A stretch of 64,000 bases of DNA. Origin: Chaenocephalus aceratus (taxonomy: Eukaryota > Chordata > Actinopteri > Perciformes > Channichthyidae). This document shows positions 9,671 through 21,100 of this stretch, one piece after another. Under the pieces are notes generated by a model, which did not search any database, was not told the origin of the DNA, and worked only from the letters and a program-made list of their open reading frames with translations. Where the stretch lies: the NCBI GenBank assembly GCA_023974075.1, contig CM043808.1:25241578-25305577 (forward strand). Reading direction: 5' to 3'. The translations under genes and the position numbers were made by a program. The first letter of the stretch is position 1, and every line of letters begins with the position of its first letter.

Positions 9671-11286
9671 GTACAATCTGGCCAACATGAACCCAGCTGA
9701 CTCAGCGACAGAACCGCCGACGCACGATATCATGTTACAACGCCACGAGCAGCAACTTACCTTCATGGCTGAAGCTATGGCCGCTCGTCACTGTTACAAG
9801 GCGCTACTATTTTTACCAAGCTGGACCTACGTAACGCGTACCATTTGGTGAGAATCAGGGAGGGGGACGAGTGGAAGACGGGATTTAACACTCCTAGTGG
9901 ACATTATGAGTATCTAGTCATGCCTTTTGGACTCACCAATGCACCTCCACCCTTCTAGTCCTCCAGAGGCTCTTGGAGAACCACCTCTTTGTCAAGTTCG
10001 AGAAGTGTGTGTTCCACACCACATAAGTCCCTTTCCTGGGATTTGTGGTCTCCACCGGAAACATCAAGATGGATCCTGACAAGACCAAGGCGGTGACTGA
10101 CTGGCTACGCCCTTTAACACGCAAGGAGCTCCAACGCTTTCTGGGTTTTGCCAACTTCTACCGGAGGTTCATTCGAAACTACAGTTTGGTGGCAGCCCCT
10201 CTCACAGCTCTCACCTCTCAGAACATTCCCTTCCGGTGGTCCTCGGTGGCCGAAGGGGCTTTTGGTGAGTTAAAGTTACGCTTCACCTCTGCTCCTATTT
10301 AGATTTTTCCAGATTCTACTCTGCAGTTTACTGTAGAGGTGGATGCGTCGGACACTGGAGTTGGGGCAGTTATTTCTCAACGGTCGGCCGAGGATCAGAA
10401 GATGCACCCATGTGCCTTCTTCTCTCGGAAGCGGTCCCCAGCAGAAAGAAATGATGACATTGGATATCGAGAACTGTTGGCAGTGAAACTTGCCCTGGAA
10501 GAATGGAGACACTGGTTGGAGGGAGCAGAGCAGCCTTTTGTGGTCTGGACTGAGCACAACAATTTGGAGTACATCCGTTCAGCTAAGCGGCTGAACTCTC
10601 GTCAAGCCAGATGGGCTCTGTTTTTCACACGCTTTGATTTTTCTCTTTTATACAGACCTGGTTCTAAGAACATCAAACTTGACGCCCTGTCTCGCCAGTT
10701 CCAGCCAGAGAGCTCTCCATCTCATACTGAGAAAATCATCGCTTCTACATGTGTCATTGGTCTGGTGACCTGGGAGGTGGAGGATAAGGTCAAGCGCTCT
10801 CATGCTGAACACCCAGCCCCAAGTGCCTGTCCTGTTAACCGTCTGTTTGTTCCTGCCACTCTCCGTACCCAGGTTCTCCAGTGGGGTCATAACTCTCGCC
10901 TGGCTTGTCACTCAGGAGTGAGACGGTCCCTAGCCCTGATTCGACAGCGATTTTGGTGGTCTTCCATGGAGAAGGATACCAAGGAATTCATTGCTGCTTG
11001 CCTAGTCTGCTCCCAAAATAAGACCTCACGCCAAGCTCCTTCCGGTCTTCTTCATCCCTTGCCTATCCCTCATCGTCCCTGGTCCCACATCTCCTTGGAT
11101 TTTGTCACTGGACTACCACCCTCAGACGGTAACACAGTCATACTCACAGTCATAGACCGGTTTTCCAAGTCTGCCCTGCTTATTCCATTAACCAAATTAC
11201 CTACTGCCAAGGAAACGGCTGAAATAATGCAACAACATGTGTACAGGCTGCATGGTCTCCCCAGTGACGTTGTGTCTGATCCATAG
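9671..11286 (+). pseudogene. Internally deleted Ty3/Gypsy gag-pol remnant
   Basis: After the LTR a Gag N-terminus (9687-9790) fuses directly to reverse transcriptase at about 9800 ([15 protein letters not shown], then [10 protein letters not shown]), so most of Gag, the protease and the N-terminal RT are deleted. Stops are present at about 9957 and 10302. RT C-terminus: [15 protein letters not shown] (10130-10170). RNase [11 protein letters not shown] (10341), E in [14 protein letters not shown], and TEHNNLEYI where a D is usual. Integrase: HHCC zinc-binding (HNSRLACH...CLVC, 10890-11015), then [11 protein letters not shown] with the first catalytic D. Homology stops at 11286, at the second D of the D,D,E triad (VVSD), where another repeat begins. 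Confidence 0.88.
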
Positions 11287-11818
11287 ACTGTATATATAAA
11301 TGGACGTAGGGTCCGTGACGTCACCCATAGTATTCTGCAGAGTTGCCGTGAAGCCATTAGTAGGCGGAGTCGGCCACTAACGGCTCGACAGTGACGTCAG
11401 AGTTCAACTCCCGCCTGTTCCCGCCTGCTCCAAATAAGGGCAAAGAGGCGGAGCCGAGGCGGAACCTGCTGCCTCCGAACTGGAAGTTCCAGAGCTAGCT
11501 GAAGCTACCAAGCTAAGCTAACATGGTCCCCATCTGCAGACTGCCGTCGCATTTTACGTTTCTAAGGTAAGCGGACATGAAACTATTCAGCAAAACTATA
11601 AATAATAATCTAAGTTATTGAGTTTTTAGCATAATACTTCAGAATCTTAAAACCCCTTAATGTTTGTATGCAATTGTGCTAAATTCAACACTGGAGTCAA
11701 GCAAATATTAATATGTTTGCATGACATTAATTATTTGTATTTTGATATCACTTAACTATACGTTTAATACATTTAAGTCAAGCTAAGGTACATGTGATGG
11801 TAGCTAGTTAGTGCTCTT
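11287..11818. repeat. Unclassified dispersed repeat with CpG-rich, exon-like start
   Basis: Begins CATAGACTGTATATATAAAT immediately at the break in the Gypsy integrase, followed by a GC-rich stretch with GTGACGTCACCC and GTGACGTCAGAG (CRE-like TGACGTCA) and a possible splice donor TTTCTAAG|GTAAGC near 11565. I recognise the start as a common fish repeat but cannot name a superfamily, and I see no matching right end. Positions 11811-11818 (GTGCTCTT) are the left target duplication of the hAT that follows. Confidence 0.45.
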
Positions 11819-13569
11819 CAGTGTTGTGCTAGGTACTGAAAACCAGTAACTAGTTACCATTACTAGTTACTTCATTTCAAAAGTAACTCAGTTACTTTAC
11901 TGATTACTTACACCAAAAAGTAATGCGTTACTGTGAAAAGTAACGTTTTAGTTACTTAAAAAAGGGCTCCCATTATATTAATGCCCTTATAGCGTTCATT
12001 TCAGTACTGTTATTGCATTGGAGAATAATACAATCTGTTGATCAACTTGACATGCATTATATGCAATCTGGATAGCATCGATATTAGCTGGCTTTACATT
12101 TTTGTATATTCTTTTTCCAGGTAGTTGGAAAAAGTTTTCCGTTTCATATGCCGTGTGCAACCTGATCTCACCAGAATGCGTGACTCCACCACGACTCCTT
12201 AACACCACAATGCGTGGTGGAGTCACGAACTTTGTTACATTCACGTGTCGGCACCACGCAAACAACCCCAATGTAAAGTGAATGAGGCTCCTTTGTCGTG
12301 GTGCACACACGCATTTCTACAACGTCCCGCAGTGAGCTTTTATTCTATACAACGTTTTTTAAATCTACTTTATAGCTTGTAGTAACTCACGAGAGGCTTC
12401 TTTTATTTTATTTGTATTCATAATTATTTTTATTTTTTGTCAGAATGTAAAAATTACATTAGTTACGAATTTGTGTTCTCAAAAAACAGTGCATTGTGTC
12501 TAATGCAACTGTGATTTTTATTAAATTAGTTAGTTTTTAAGGAAGGCCAGAGCTTCAGCTGTGTCAAATAGATTGTTCCCTTTAGTTAACGTTATTTAAA
12601 AGATAATGATCATGTCCCCTGTATTGTATTACGACGAGCGTCCATTCCCATTGGATAACGGAGAATTTTACACCCGGAAGTAAGTAGCCTATTCTCCTTC
12701 CTGTCGATTGATTTTACAGTGATATCTGCACTACTCATCGACTAAAAAACACCAAATTGTCCTTGTTAATTACACAACATTGATTGGTTTGAATTGTGTA
12801 CAATGCTTTTGTATTTTCCCCCTTCGATTCTGAGAAACAAAGATTTTTTCGGAGTTTTTGGACGGCAGAAGACACTACACTACCCAGAATCCTCAGCTAT
12901 CGTTTGGGACTACACCATGTGCTTAGCTTGACAAACCCCGTGATCACTCCTCAAGCTCTTTGATTGGTTGACCTCCAACTGCATTCCATATGAAAAAAAA
13001 ACGTTTCGGAAAAGAGAAAATCATACTTTATTCAGCAGTGCTTTGAAAGTCATCACATGAATGCATTCTAATAAATGGTGTGGCTGCATTAAATATTACA
13101 CATCTGTCGTAGTTCTTTATTTATCTACAGAGATCGGGCATCAGAATAGACCGGAAACTATTCTTTTACCGTTCTGTTTTAATTTCACAATAAAGTTAGT
13201 AGTAATATTTTGTTTTGATATTATTGTTTTTTATTAACTACTAGACCGCTGGGTCATGTTAAGACCATATTTGTTTTGTTGCTATGGGTTTTTTCCATCG
13301 CTTTTGTGTTACAAATATCAAAACAATAACAAAATAATATTCGTCGTAAACTAAACCGGAAACAGCAGTATATTTTATTTTGTTAACACTGTAAACTTGA
13401 CAGCCTTTTAACCCAAACCACCTACTGGTTAAAGCACGTTATTGCACGTTTAGAGTAATTGCAATGCAGGAAGATTGTGTTGCTTTTTAACGACTGTTTA
13501 AAATGCCTTTTTCTTAATGTCTTTCATTTTTGTAAAGCACTTTTGAATGTGTTATATTTTATGAAAACA

Positions 13570-13900
13570 TTTAAATATTAAGAGTACATACAAAATAGTG
13601 GGAAAGTAGAAGGTCAATTATATAAATATAGAATAGAAAATATCAAGAAGATACTCAAATGATATCTAGAGTAAAACAGTTTAGTGCCTGATAGGAGGAT
13701 GTGCTAACTAATAAGGCTTTATTTAAAGAAATGTGCAGAATACGAGAGTGGAAGTGGTGGAAGTATACACACATTGATAGATGTCTTGTAATGCACTGTT
13801 GATGAACCTATGACCCAAGTTTTTCATTCATTGCATAACTACACTGTTGTGTATATGATATGTCAATAAACCTTAGAAAATCTTGAAATCTTGAAAGGGA
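13570..13900 (+). repeat. LINE 3' end (family with TTGAAATC tail)
   Basis: Contains GATGTCTTGTAATGCACTG, CAAGTTTTTCATTCATTGCA, and ends CAATAAACCTTAGAAAATC followed by two TTGAAATC(T) units. The same 3' end occurs at about 18300-18460 (duplicated segment), 53575-53700 and 56030-56180. No coding part is attached. Confidence 0.6.
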
Positions 13901-14169
13901 TGTGCAAAATAGCAATTATATACAGTCTTTAATGAACTATTAGAGAATAACGAGTAATGAATATGCTTTAAACGGATCTGCAGATACATATTTAGTCTTC
14001 TCAAGCACCAACTATCAAATATCTCGCCTGATTGTTGGCACTTGACAATCACCTTCACTGAATTTCATTCAGGTGTAACTAAAGTCTGATTTAAGGGTTG
14101 TTTATATTTCACATCATTAATCCAAATCTGTAAAGTAACTCAAATAAATGTAGTGGAGTAAAAATACCA

Positions 14170-14480
14170 GGTTAACCTTAAAGAAAGCCCTCAGGATTAT
14201 AAAAGATCCCATCACCCCAGCCACAAACTGTTCTGTCTGCTGCAGTCTGGCAGGCGGTACCACAGCATCCGGACTAAAACCACCAGACACAGAGACAGCT
14301 TCATCCCACAGGCCATAAGACTATTAAAAACCTGAACTTAGAAATAACATTCATCTGGCTGCTACTTAGAAATTATTTATCTAATATATCATATTCCAAT
14401 CACTTGTATATAGACTCTTATTGCACTATTTCACAATTTGTTCTGTGTATCTGTTTTATTGCGTAGCACTGTTGGAGGAG
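14170..14480 (+). pseudogene. LINE 3'-terminal coding fragment
   Basis: The short stretch 14180-14335 reads as the very C-terminus of a LINE ORF2, with LPSGRRYRSIRTKTTRH in frame and SFIPQAIRLLKT before a stop, followed by a 3' UTR with TTATTGCACTATTTCAC. The rest of the LINE is absent. An identical fragment is at about 18730-19040. Confidence 0.6.
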
Positions 14481-14696
14481 CCTGTGACCTAAGGGGGGGA
14501 GGGGGGTAGGACACGTTCGATTCCTGTTTTGAATAGTGTGCCGTCGATGGGTTTCATTCCATTTCAAAGTCCTTTTGGACGCTCTGTGTAAACGTCGCAC
14601 ATCCAATCACAGAGGTTGAGGACTGATCACGGGGTTTGTCAAGCTAAGCACATGGTGTAGTCCCAAACGATAGCTGAGGATTCTGGGTAGTGTAGT

Positions 14697-15716
14697 CAGT
14701 GTGCGAACTATACCACGGTCTCCGGGGGAGCCGGGATTTTTTTGTGTGGGGGGGGTAAATGTTGATCCGTGCATTAATAGCAACAGCACAGACATAGGCC
14801 TATTATAAAGAGAAAATCTGTTGCACACGGGGTGGTGCCACAGGTCTACATTTACATGAAACGTCCCGATGGATCATGTTCATGTCAACAGATTTCCCGA
14901 GCATGTATGGGCTACGCAAACTTCGATCAACTTGATTATAAATAATCCACGGACCACCAATGTAACGTTTGACTGTTTAATGAAATCAACTTAAAATGAC
15001 TCAAAAACAGGCTACATTGTTTCACATAGGCTATAGCCTATTATGGCTGTAGCCTACACAGAGCCGAACACATGCGATAAGAGCAGCCAGCGGCACCAAC
15101 CATGAACAATATTAATATTAATAATACAGCTATAGCACAACACAACCCTCTCACTGCCTGGAGAGACGCGACGCCACACACACACAACACAACGATGCAC
15201 ATAGCTCTTCAGCCCCCAAGTTAACGTTAGCTGTCAAGTTAGCACTTGCACTGACCTTAGCTCCCTCCTCTCTCGGTTCTGTTGTAGCAGCAGTCACAAC
15301 GTACGATGTGCTACCACCAGCTACATTCGGTTGGTCTTCTTGATCAGGTTGTTTGGCCGTCTTTTTAAAGAAATTGCCCAAAGTAAGTTGTTTTTTTCAG
15401 CAGCAGCAACAATGCCTGGTAAACATGCAGTGCCAACTAAACGAGCTTGTGAGTGAGTGGGTAGTGGGTGGAGCTGCGGGCAGCGTGCAAGCAGGCGAAA
15501 CTTTTTTCATGAATCATAAACTCTAAATATAATTTTATTTCACTTATTTTACACCTTTGAAAAAAAAAAAAACATGCCCAAAATGGAATTTATTTGGTCA
15601 TCATATCAGTATTTTAGAGAGCTCCCCCCAAATTTCACAAACCATGTTCCCAGGGGAGCTCATGTCACCGCTAGGGGAGCTATAGCTCCCCCTGCTCCCC
15701 TCCAGTTCGCACCCTG
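14697..15716 (-). mobile_element. hAT element (innermost of the nest), CAGTGTGCGAAC type
   Basis: Ends CAGTGTGCGAACT and AGTTCGCACCCTG are inverted repeats, and the duplication AGTGTAGT is found at 14689-14696 and 15717-15724. Removing the element restores GGGTAGTGTAGTGTCTTC, as seen at 54360-54374 and 57236-57251. A minus-strand frame (15151-15381) starting MGNFFKKTAKQ looks like a short N-terminal remnant of a hAT transposase, with no dimerisation or catalytic part. The duplicated copy is at 19257-20276. Confidence 0.88.
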
Positions 15717-16526
15717 AGTGTAGTGTCTTCTGCCGTCCAAAAACTCCGAAAAAATATTTGTTTCTCCGAATCGAAGGGGGAAAATACAAAAGCATTGTAC
15801 ACAATTCAAACCAATCAATGTTGTGTAATTAACAAGGACAATTTTGTGTTTTTTAGTCGATGAGTAGTGCAGATATCACTGTAAAATCAATCGACAGTAA
15901 GGAGAATAGGCTACTTACTTCCGGGTGTAAAATTCTCCGTTATCCAATGGGAATGGACGCTCGTAATACAATACAGGGGACATGATCATTATCTTTTAAA
16001 TAACGTTAACTAAAGGGAACAATCTATTTGACACAGCTGAAGCTCTGGCCTTCCTTAAAAACTAACTAATTTAATAAAAATCACAGTTGCATTACACACA
16101 ATGCACTGTTTTTTGAGAACACAAATTCGTAACTAATGTAATTTTTACATTCTGACGAAAAATAAAAATAATTATGAATAGCCTACAAATAAAATAAAAG
16201 AAGCCTCCCGTGAGTTACTACAAGCTATAAAGTAGATTTAAAAAACGTTTTATAGAATAAAAGCTCACTGCGGGACGTTGTAGAAATGCGTGTGTGCACC
16301 ACGACAAAGGAGCCTCATTCACTTTACAATGGGGTTGTTTGCGTGGTGCCGACACGTAAATGTAACAAAGTTCGTGACTCCACCACGCATTGTGGTGTTA
16401 AGGAGTCGTGGTGGAGTCACGCATTCTGGTGAGATCAGGTTGGCCGTGTGCCGCCAGGACATGCTATCATGCTAACTAGCTCCCTGAAAGCGGGTGACTC
16501 CACTGTAGCAATAGCCTGCATGTGTT

Positions 16527-16901
16527 CTACAACATACCGTGCAATGGTTTTATCGACTTTTCCCTGGCTAGCAGTCCCTTGGTTAAAATCCAGCCGCTGT
16601 TGCTTAGGTGGAGGTGGAGTGGCGTCGGCTGAGTATCTGTGGTCTTAGCTACTAGCTTCGTCCCAGCATGTTGTTTTCGCAGATGTTTTAAGAGATTTGA
16701 ATGACTGGTTTGGGCAGTAGATAGGCTCTTTGACCCGCCAGGACACAACTTATATTTAACTAAAACATTATTTTCTTTGTGCTCGACAAAAGTGAAATAG
16801 TGAGAATATCTCCAGGTGGAGAAACTAGACTTGAGCTCCGCCGCCACCATGATAGTCTTGTTAGTAAACAACACAAACACGCCCACAGCCCGTCTCCGCA
16901 T
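16527..16901 (-). pseudogene. hAT transposase N-terminus with damaged BED zinc finger
   Basis: The 124-codon frame contains YFTFVEHKENNVLVKYKLCP...TSHSNLLKHLRKQH, the BED-type zinc finger that opens many hAT transposases and binds the element ends. The expected C-x2-C pair is reduced: the first cysteine position reads Y (KYKLC), while the H-x4-H (HLRKQH) remains. The remainder (RNase H-like fold, dimerisation) is missing. It belongs to the outer hAT (11819-17123), and an identical copy is at 21087-21461 in the duplicated segment. Confidence 0.75.
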
Positions 16902-17131
16902 GTGACACAGGAAGTATTTAAGTACATTTACTCAAATACTGTACTTAAGTACAGTTCTCATCTCTGTTCACCTGGCTGTTGACTATATAAAAAAACTAAC
17001 GCAGTAACAGAGTAACGCACCATGTAGTAACGGTAACTGAGTTACTGAATTTAAAAAGTAATGCGTTAGAGTACTAGTTACTGCCAAAAATACTTACTTT
17101 GTAACGCGTTAGTCCCAACACTGGTGCTCTT

Positions 17132-18060
17132 ACCTGTGAGGCCTCCTCCAAACAGCATAATAACCAGACTGTATCATTAAATCTAAGTACCAGTTCTAGA
17201 TCCTTGACTTTAGACAAACAATTGAAAAGACAAAATGTATTTAAAGACCAATCTTTATTTGAATGTGCCTCTTAACCTGAGATATTAGTTATACAGTAAT
17301 AGTATTGACAATCTAAAAAAACTGAGCAACTCAACAGTCAACTTTATGTTTCTTATTGTCTAAAGCATTTATTATTTTCATTTTCCCCCTCTCATATTCA
17401 GTGTGGACGGATTGAGACAGCATGGTGTCCAGAGGGCTGCAGAGACTTCAGGGAGAAACCTCCGTGTGATGGATGTCCTGTCTGTTGGTGTGGAGAGGAC
17501 TGAGGGTCTTTCCTCGGCGAGGAGGACCAGGCTTGATGGAGGAGCCCATGCTGGGCATAGCTGATACCAACTGCACAGGCCTAGTCTGTCACTTTATTTG
17601 ACTAAATGTGTTCACTTATACATTTAATAGGTTTACACCTTCTGTCCATATGTGCTTTTTATTTATAACATTTGATTAACTTTTGGTTCACATTTCAATA
17701 AATTGTATTTGTATTTGCATTCCTTTTGTCCATTATTCTTACTGAAAATGTTAGATTACACATTCACATCTGACTGAAGATTGGCCCCATTTATTTGTGA
17801 CGTTGCAAACTCTGCGGTACAAAGCACAAGTGATGTGAAGCTCATAAAGTGAGGCAAATATAAATAATCAGCTGATGGAGTGTAGATGTGGAAATAGGTG
17901 CATTCGATCAGCTGACTGTCTTTACAATAAAAGTAGTTTCTTAGTGAATCTCCTGTAGCCTACCGGTCTTAAAATCTCATAACATCAGCTTTTAATGTTC
18001 CTCTTGGATGTTCTTCTTGACCCTCAGAGAAGTATAATGTTCTTTATTGTTTTATGTTTC
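17132..18060. other. Non-coding continuation of the host repeat
   Basis: Holds a possible splice acceptor (CCCCTCTCATATTCAG, about 17402) followed by an exon-like stretch beginning TGTGGACGGATTGAGACAGC and running to about 17570. It may pair with the exon-like start at 11500-11570 across the inserted hAT. No frame long enough to identify. Repeated at 21692-22620. Confidence 0.4.
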
Positions 18061-18166
18061 ATGTGGAACCTATATGCTGCAGGTCTCCCTTGAAAAAGAG
18101 ATCTATGATCTCAATGGGACCAATCTGGTTAAATAAAGGTTTGAAATGAAATGAAATGAGAGAACA
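18060..18166 (+). repeat. LINE 3' tail at the duplication junction
   Basis: GCAGGTCTCCCTTGAAAAAG, TCTCAATGGGACCAATCTGG, then TAAATAAAGG and a TGAAATGAAA simple tail: the 3' end of the LINE family at 6985-7705. The tandem-duplication junction lies within a few bases after this tail (GAGAGAACATAGAAGGTC against GAGAGAAGGAGAACATG at the end of the second copy). Confidence 0.8.
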
Positions 18167-21100
18167 TAGAAGGTCAATTATATAAATATAGAATAGAAAA
18201 TATCAAGAAGATACTCAAATGATATCTAGAGTAAAACAGTTTAGTGCCTGATAGGAGGATGTGCTAACTAATAAGGCTTTATTTAAAGAAATGTGCAGAA
18301 TACGAGAGTGGAAGTGGTGGAAGTATACACACATTGATAGATGTCTTGTAATGCACTGTTGATGAACCTATGACCCAAGTTTTTCATTCATTGCATAACT
18401 ACACTGTTGTGTATATGATATGTCAATAAACCTTAGAAAATCTTGAAATCTTGAAAGGGATGTGCAAAATAGCAATTATATACAGTCTTTAATGAACTAT
18501 TAGAGAATAACGAGTAATGAATATGCTTTAAACGGATCTGCAGATACATATTTAGTCTTCTCAAGCACCAACTATCAAATATCTCGCCTGATTGTTGGCA
18601 CTTGACAATCACCTTCACTGAATTTCATTCAGGTGTAACTAAAGTCTGATTTAAGGGTTGTTTATATTTCACATCATTAATCCAAATCTGTAAAGTAACT
18701 CAAATAAATGTAGTGGAGTAAAAATACCAGGTTAACCTTAAAGAAAGCCCTCAGGATTATAAAAGATCCCATCACCCCAGCCACAAACTGTTCTGTCTGC
18801 TGCAGTCTGGCAGGCGGTACCACAGCATCCGGACTAAAACCACCAGACACAGAGACAGCTTCATCCCACAGGCCATAAGACTATTAAAAACCTGAACTTA
18901 GAAATAACATTCATCTGGCTGCTACTTAGAAATTATTTATCTAATATATCATATTCCAATCACTTGTATATAGACTCTTATTGCACTATTTCACAATTTG
19001 TTCTGTGTATCTGTTTTATTGCGTAGCACTGTTGGAGGAGCCTGTGACCTAAGGGGGGGAGGGGGGTAGGACACGTTCGATTCCTGTTTTGAATAGTGTG
19101 CCGTCGATGGGTTTCATTCCATTTCAAAGTCCTTTTGGACGCTCTGTGTAAACGTCGCACATCCAATCACAGAGGTTGAGGACTGATCACGGGGTTTGTC
19201 AAGCTAAGCACATGGTGTAGTCCCAAACGATAGCTGAGGATTCTGGGTAGTGTAGTCAGTGTGCGAACTATACCACGGTCTCCGGGGGAGCCGGGATTTT
19301 TTTGTGTGGGGGGGGTAAATGTTGATCCGTGCATTAATAGCAACAGCACAGACATAGGCCTATTATAAAGAGAAAATCTGTTGCACACGGGGTGGTGCCA
19401 CAGGTCTACATTTACATGAAACGTCCCGATGGATCATGTTCATGTCAACAGATTTCCCGAGCATGTATGGGCTACGCAAACTTCGATCAACTTGATTATA
19501 AATAATCCACGGACCACCAATGTAACGTTTGACTGTTTAATGAAATCAACTTAAAATGACTCAAAAACAGGCTACATTGTTTCACATAGGCTATAGCCTA
19601 TTATGGCTGTAGCCTACACAGAGTCGAACACATGCGATAAGAGCATCCAGCGGCACCAACCATGAACAATATTAATATTAATAATACAGCTATAGCACAA
19701 CACAACCCTCTCACTGCCTGGAGAGACGCGACGCCACACACACACAACACAACGATGCACATAGCTCTTCAGCCCCCAAGTTAACGTTAGCTGTCAAGTT
19801 AGCACTTGCACTGACCTTAGCTCCCTCCTCTCTCGGTTCTGTTGTAGCAGCAGTCACAACGTACGATGTGCTACCACCAGCTACATTCGGTTGGTCTTCT
19901 TGATCAGGTTGTTTGGCCGTCTTTTTAAAGAAATTGCCCAAAGTAAGTTGTTTTTTTCAGCAGCAGCAACAATGCCTGGTAAACATGCAGTGCCAACTAA
20001 ACGAGCTTGTGAGTGAGTGGGTAGTGGGTGGAGCTGCGGGCAGCGTGCAAGCAGGCGAAACTTTTTTCATGAATCATAAACTCTAAATATAATTTTATTT
20101 CACTTATTTTACACCTTTGAAAAAAAAAAAAACATGCCCAAAATGGAATTTATTTGGTCATCATATCAGTATTTTAGAGAGCTCCCCCCAAATTTCACAA
20201 ACCATGTTCCCAGGGGAGCTCATGTCACCGCTAGGGGAGCTATAGCTCCCCCTGCTCCCCTCCAGTTCGCACCCTGAGTGTAGTGTCTTCTGCCGTCCAA
20301 AAACTCCGAAAAAATATTTGTTTCTCCGAATCGAAGGGGGAAAATACAAAAGCATTGTACACAATTCAAACCAATCAATGTTGTGTAATTAACAAGGACA
20401 ATTTTGTGTTTTTTAGTCGATGAGTAGTGCAGATATCACTGTAAAATCAATCGACAGTAAGGAGAATAGGCTACTTACTTCCGGGTGTAAAATTCTCCGT
20501 TATCCAATGGGAATGGACGCTCGTAATACAATACAGGGGACATGATCATTATCTTTTAAATAACGTTAACTAAAGGGAACAATCTATTTGACACAGCTGA
20601 AGCTCTGGCCTTCCTTAAAAACTAACTAATTTAATAAAAATCACAGTTGCATTACACACAATGCACTGTTTTTTGAGAACACAAATTCGTAACTAATGTA
20701 ATTTTTACATTCTGACGAAAAATAAAAATAATTATGAATAGCCTACAAATAAAATAAAAGAAGCCTCCCGTGAGTTACTACAAGCTATAAAGTAGATTTA
20801 AAAAACGTTTTATAGAATAAAAGCTCACTGCGGGACGTTGTAGAAATGCGTGTGTGCACCACGACAAAGGAGCCTCATTCACTTTACAATGGGGTTGTTT
20901 GCGTGGTGCCGACACGTAAATGTAACAAAGTTCGTGACTCCACCACGCATTGTGGTGTTAAGGAGTCGTGGTGGAGTCACGCATTCTGGTGAGATCAGGT
21001 TGGCCGTGTGCCGCCAGGACATGCTATCATGCTAACTAGCTCCCTGAAAGCGGGTGACTCCACTGTAGCAATAGCCTGCATGTGTTCTACAACATACCGT

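Larger units (their letters stand above)
12158..16442. mobile_element. Long-TIR DNA element (CAAC...GTTG family), nested in the hAT
   Basis: Begins CAACCTGATCTCACCAG and ends CTGGTGAGATCAGGTTG, flanked by the 8-bp duplication GCCGTGTG (12150-12157, 16443-16450). The inverted repeats run for roughly 800 bp: 12158-12960 matches the reverse complement of about 14640-14696 plus 15717-16442, the right arm being split by a hAT at 14697-15716. The shared blocks include GTGACTCCACCACG and GGATAACGGAGAATTTTACA. No transposase frame was found between the arms. Terminal bases and TSD length resemble the elements at 51540-57684 and 51791-54959. Confidence 0.8.
11819..17123 (-). mobile_element. hAT element (outer level of a three-level nest)
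   Basis: Starts CAGTGTTGTGCT and ends AGTCCCAACACTG, with identical GTGCTCTT duplications at 11811-11818 and 17124-17131. TAACG/GTTAC-rich subterminal regions are seen at both ends (TAGTTACCATTACTAGTTAC on the left, AAGTAATGCGTTAGAGTAC on the right). Without the insertion at 12158-16442 it is only about 1 kb, coding on the minus strand for a BED-zinc-finger start (16527-16901), so it is a deletion derivative of a transposase-bearing hAT. Confidence 0.88.
13607..18166. repeat. 4560-bp segment, first copy of a tandem duplication
   Basis: Every position from 13607 to about 18164 is repeated 4560 bp downstream. Reading the two copies line by line I found only two substitutions (C to T at 15064/19624 and G to T at 15086/19646) and no indels. 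The copy starts inside the long-TIR element (right portion), includes the nested hAT, the BED fragment and the end of the outer hAT, and stops just after a LINE 3' tail. Confidence 0.93.
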
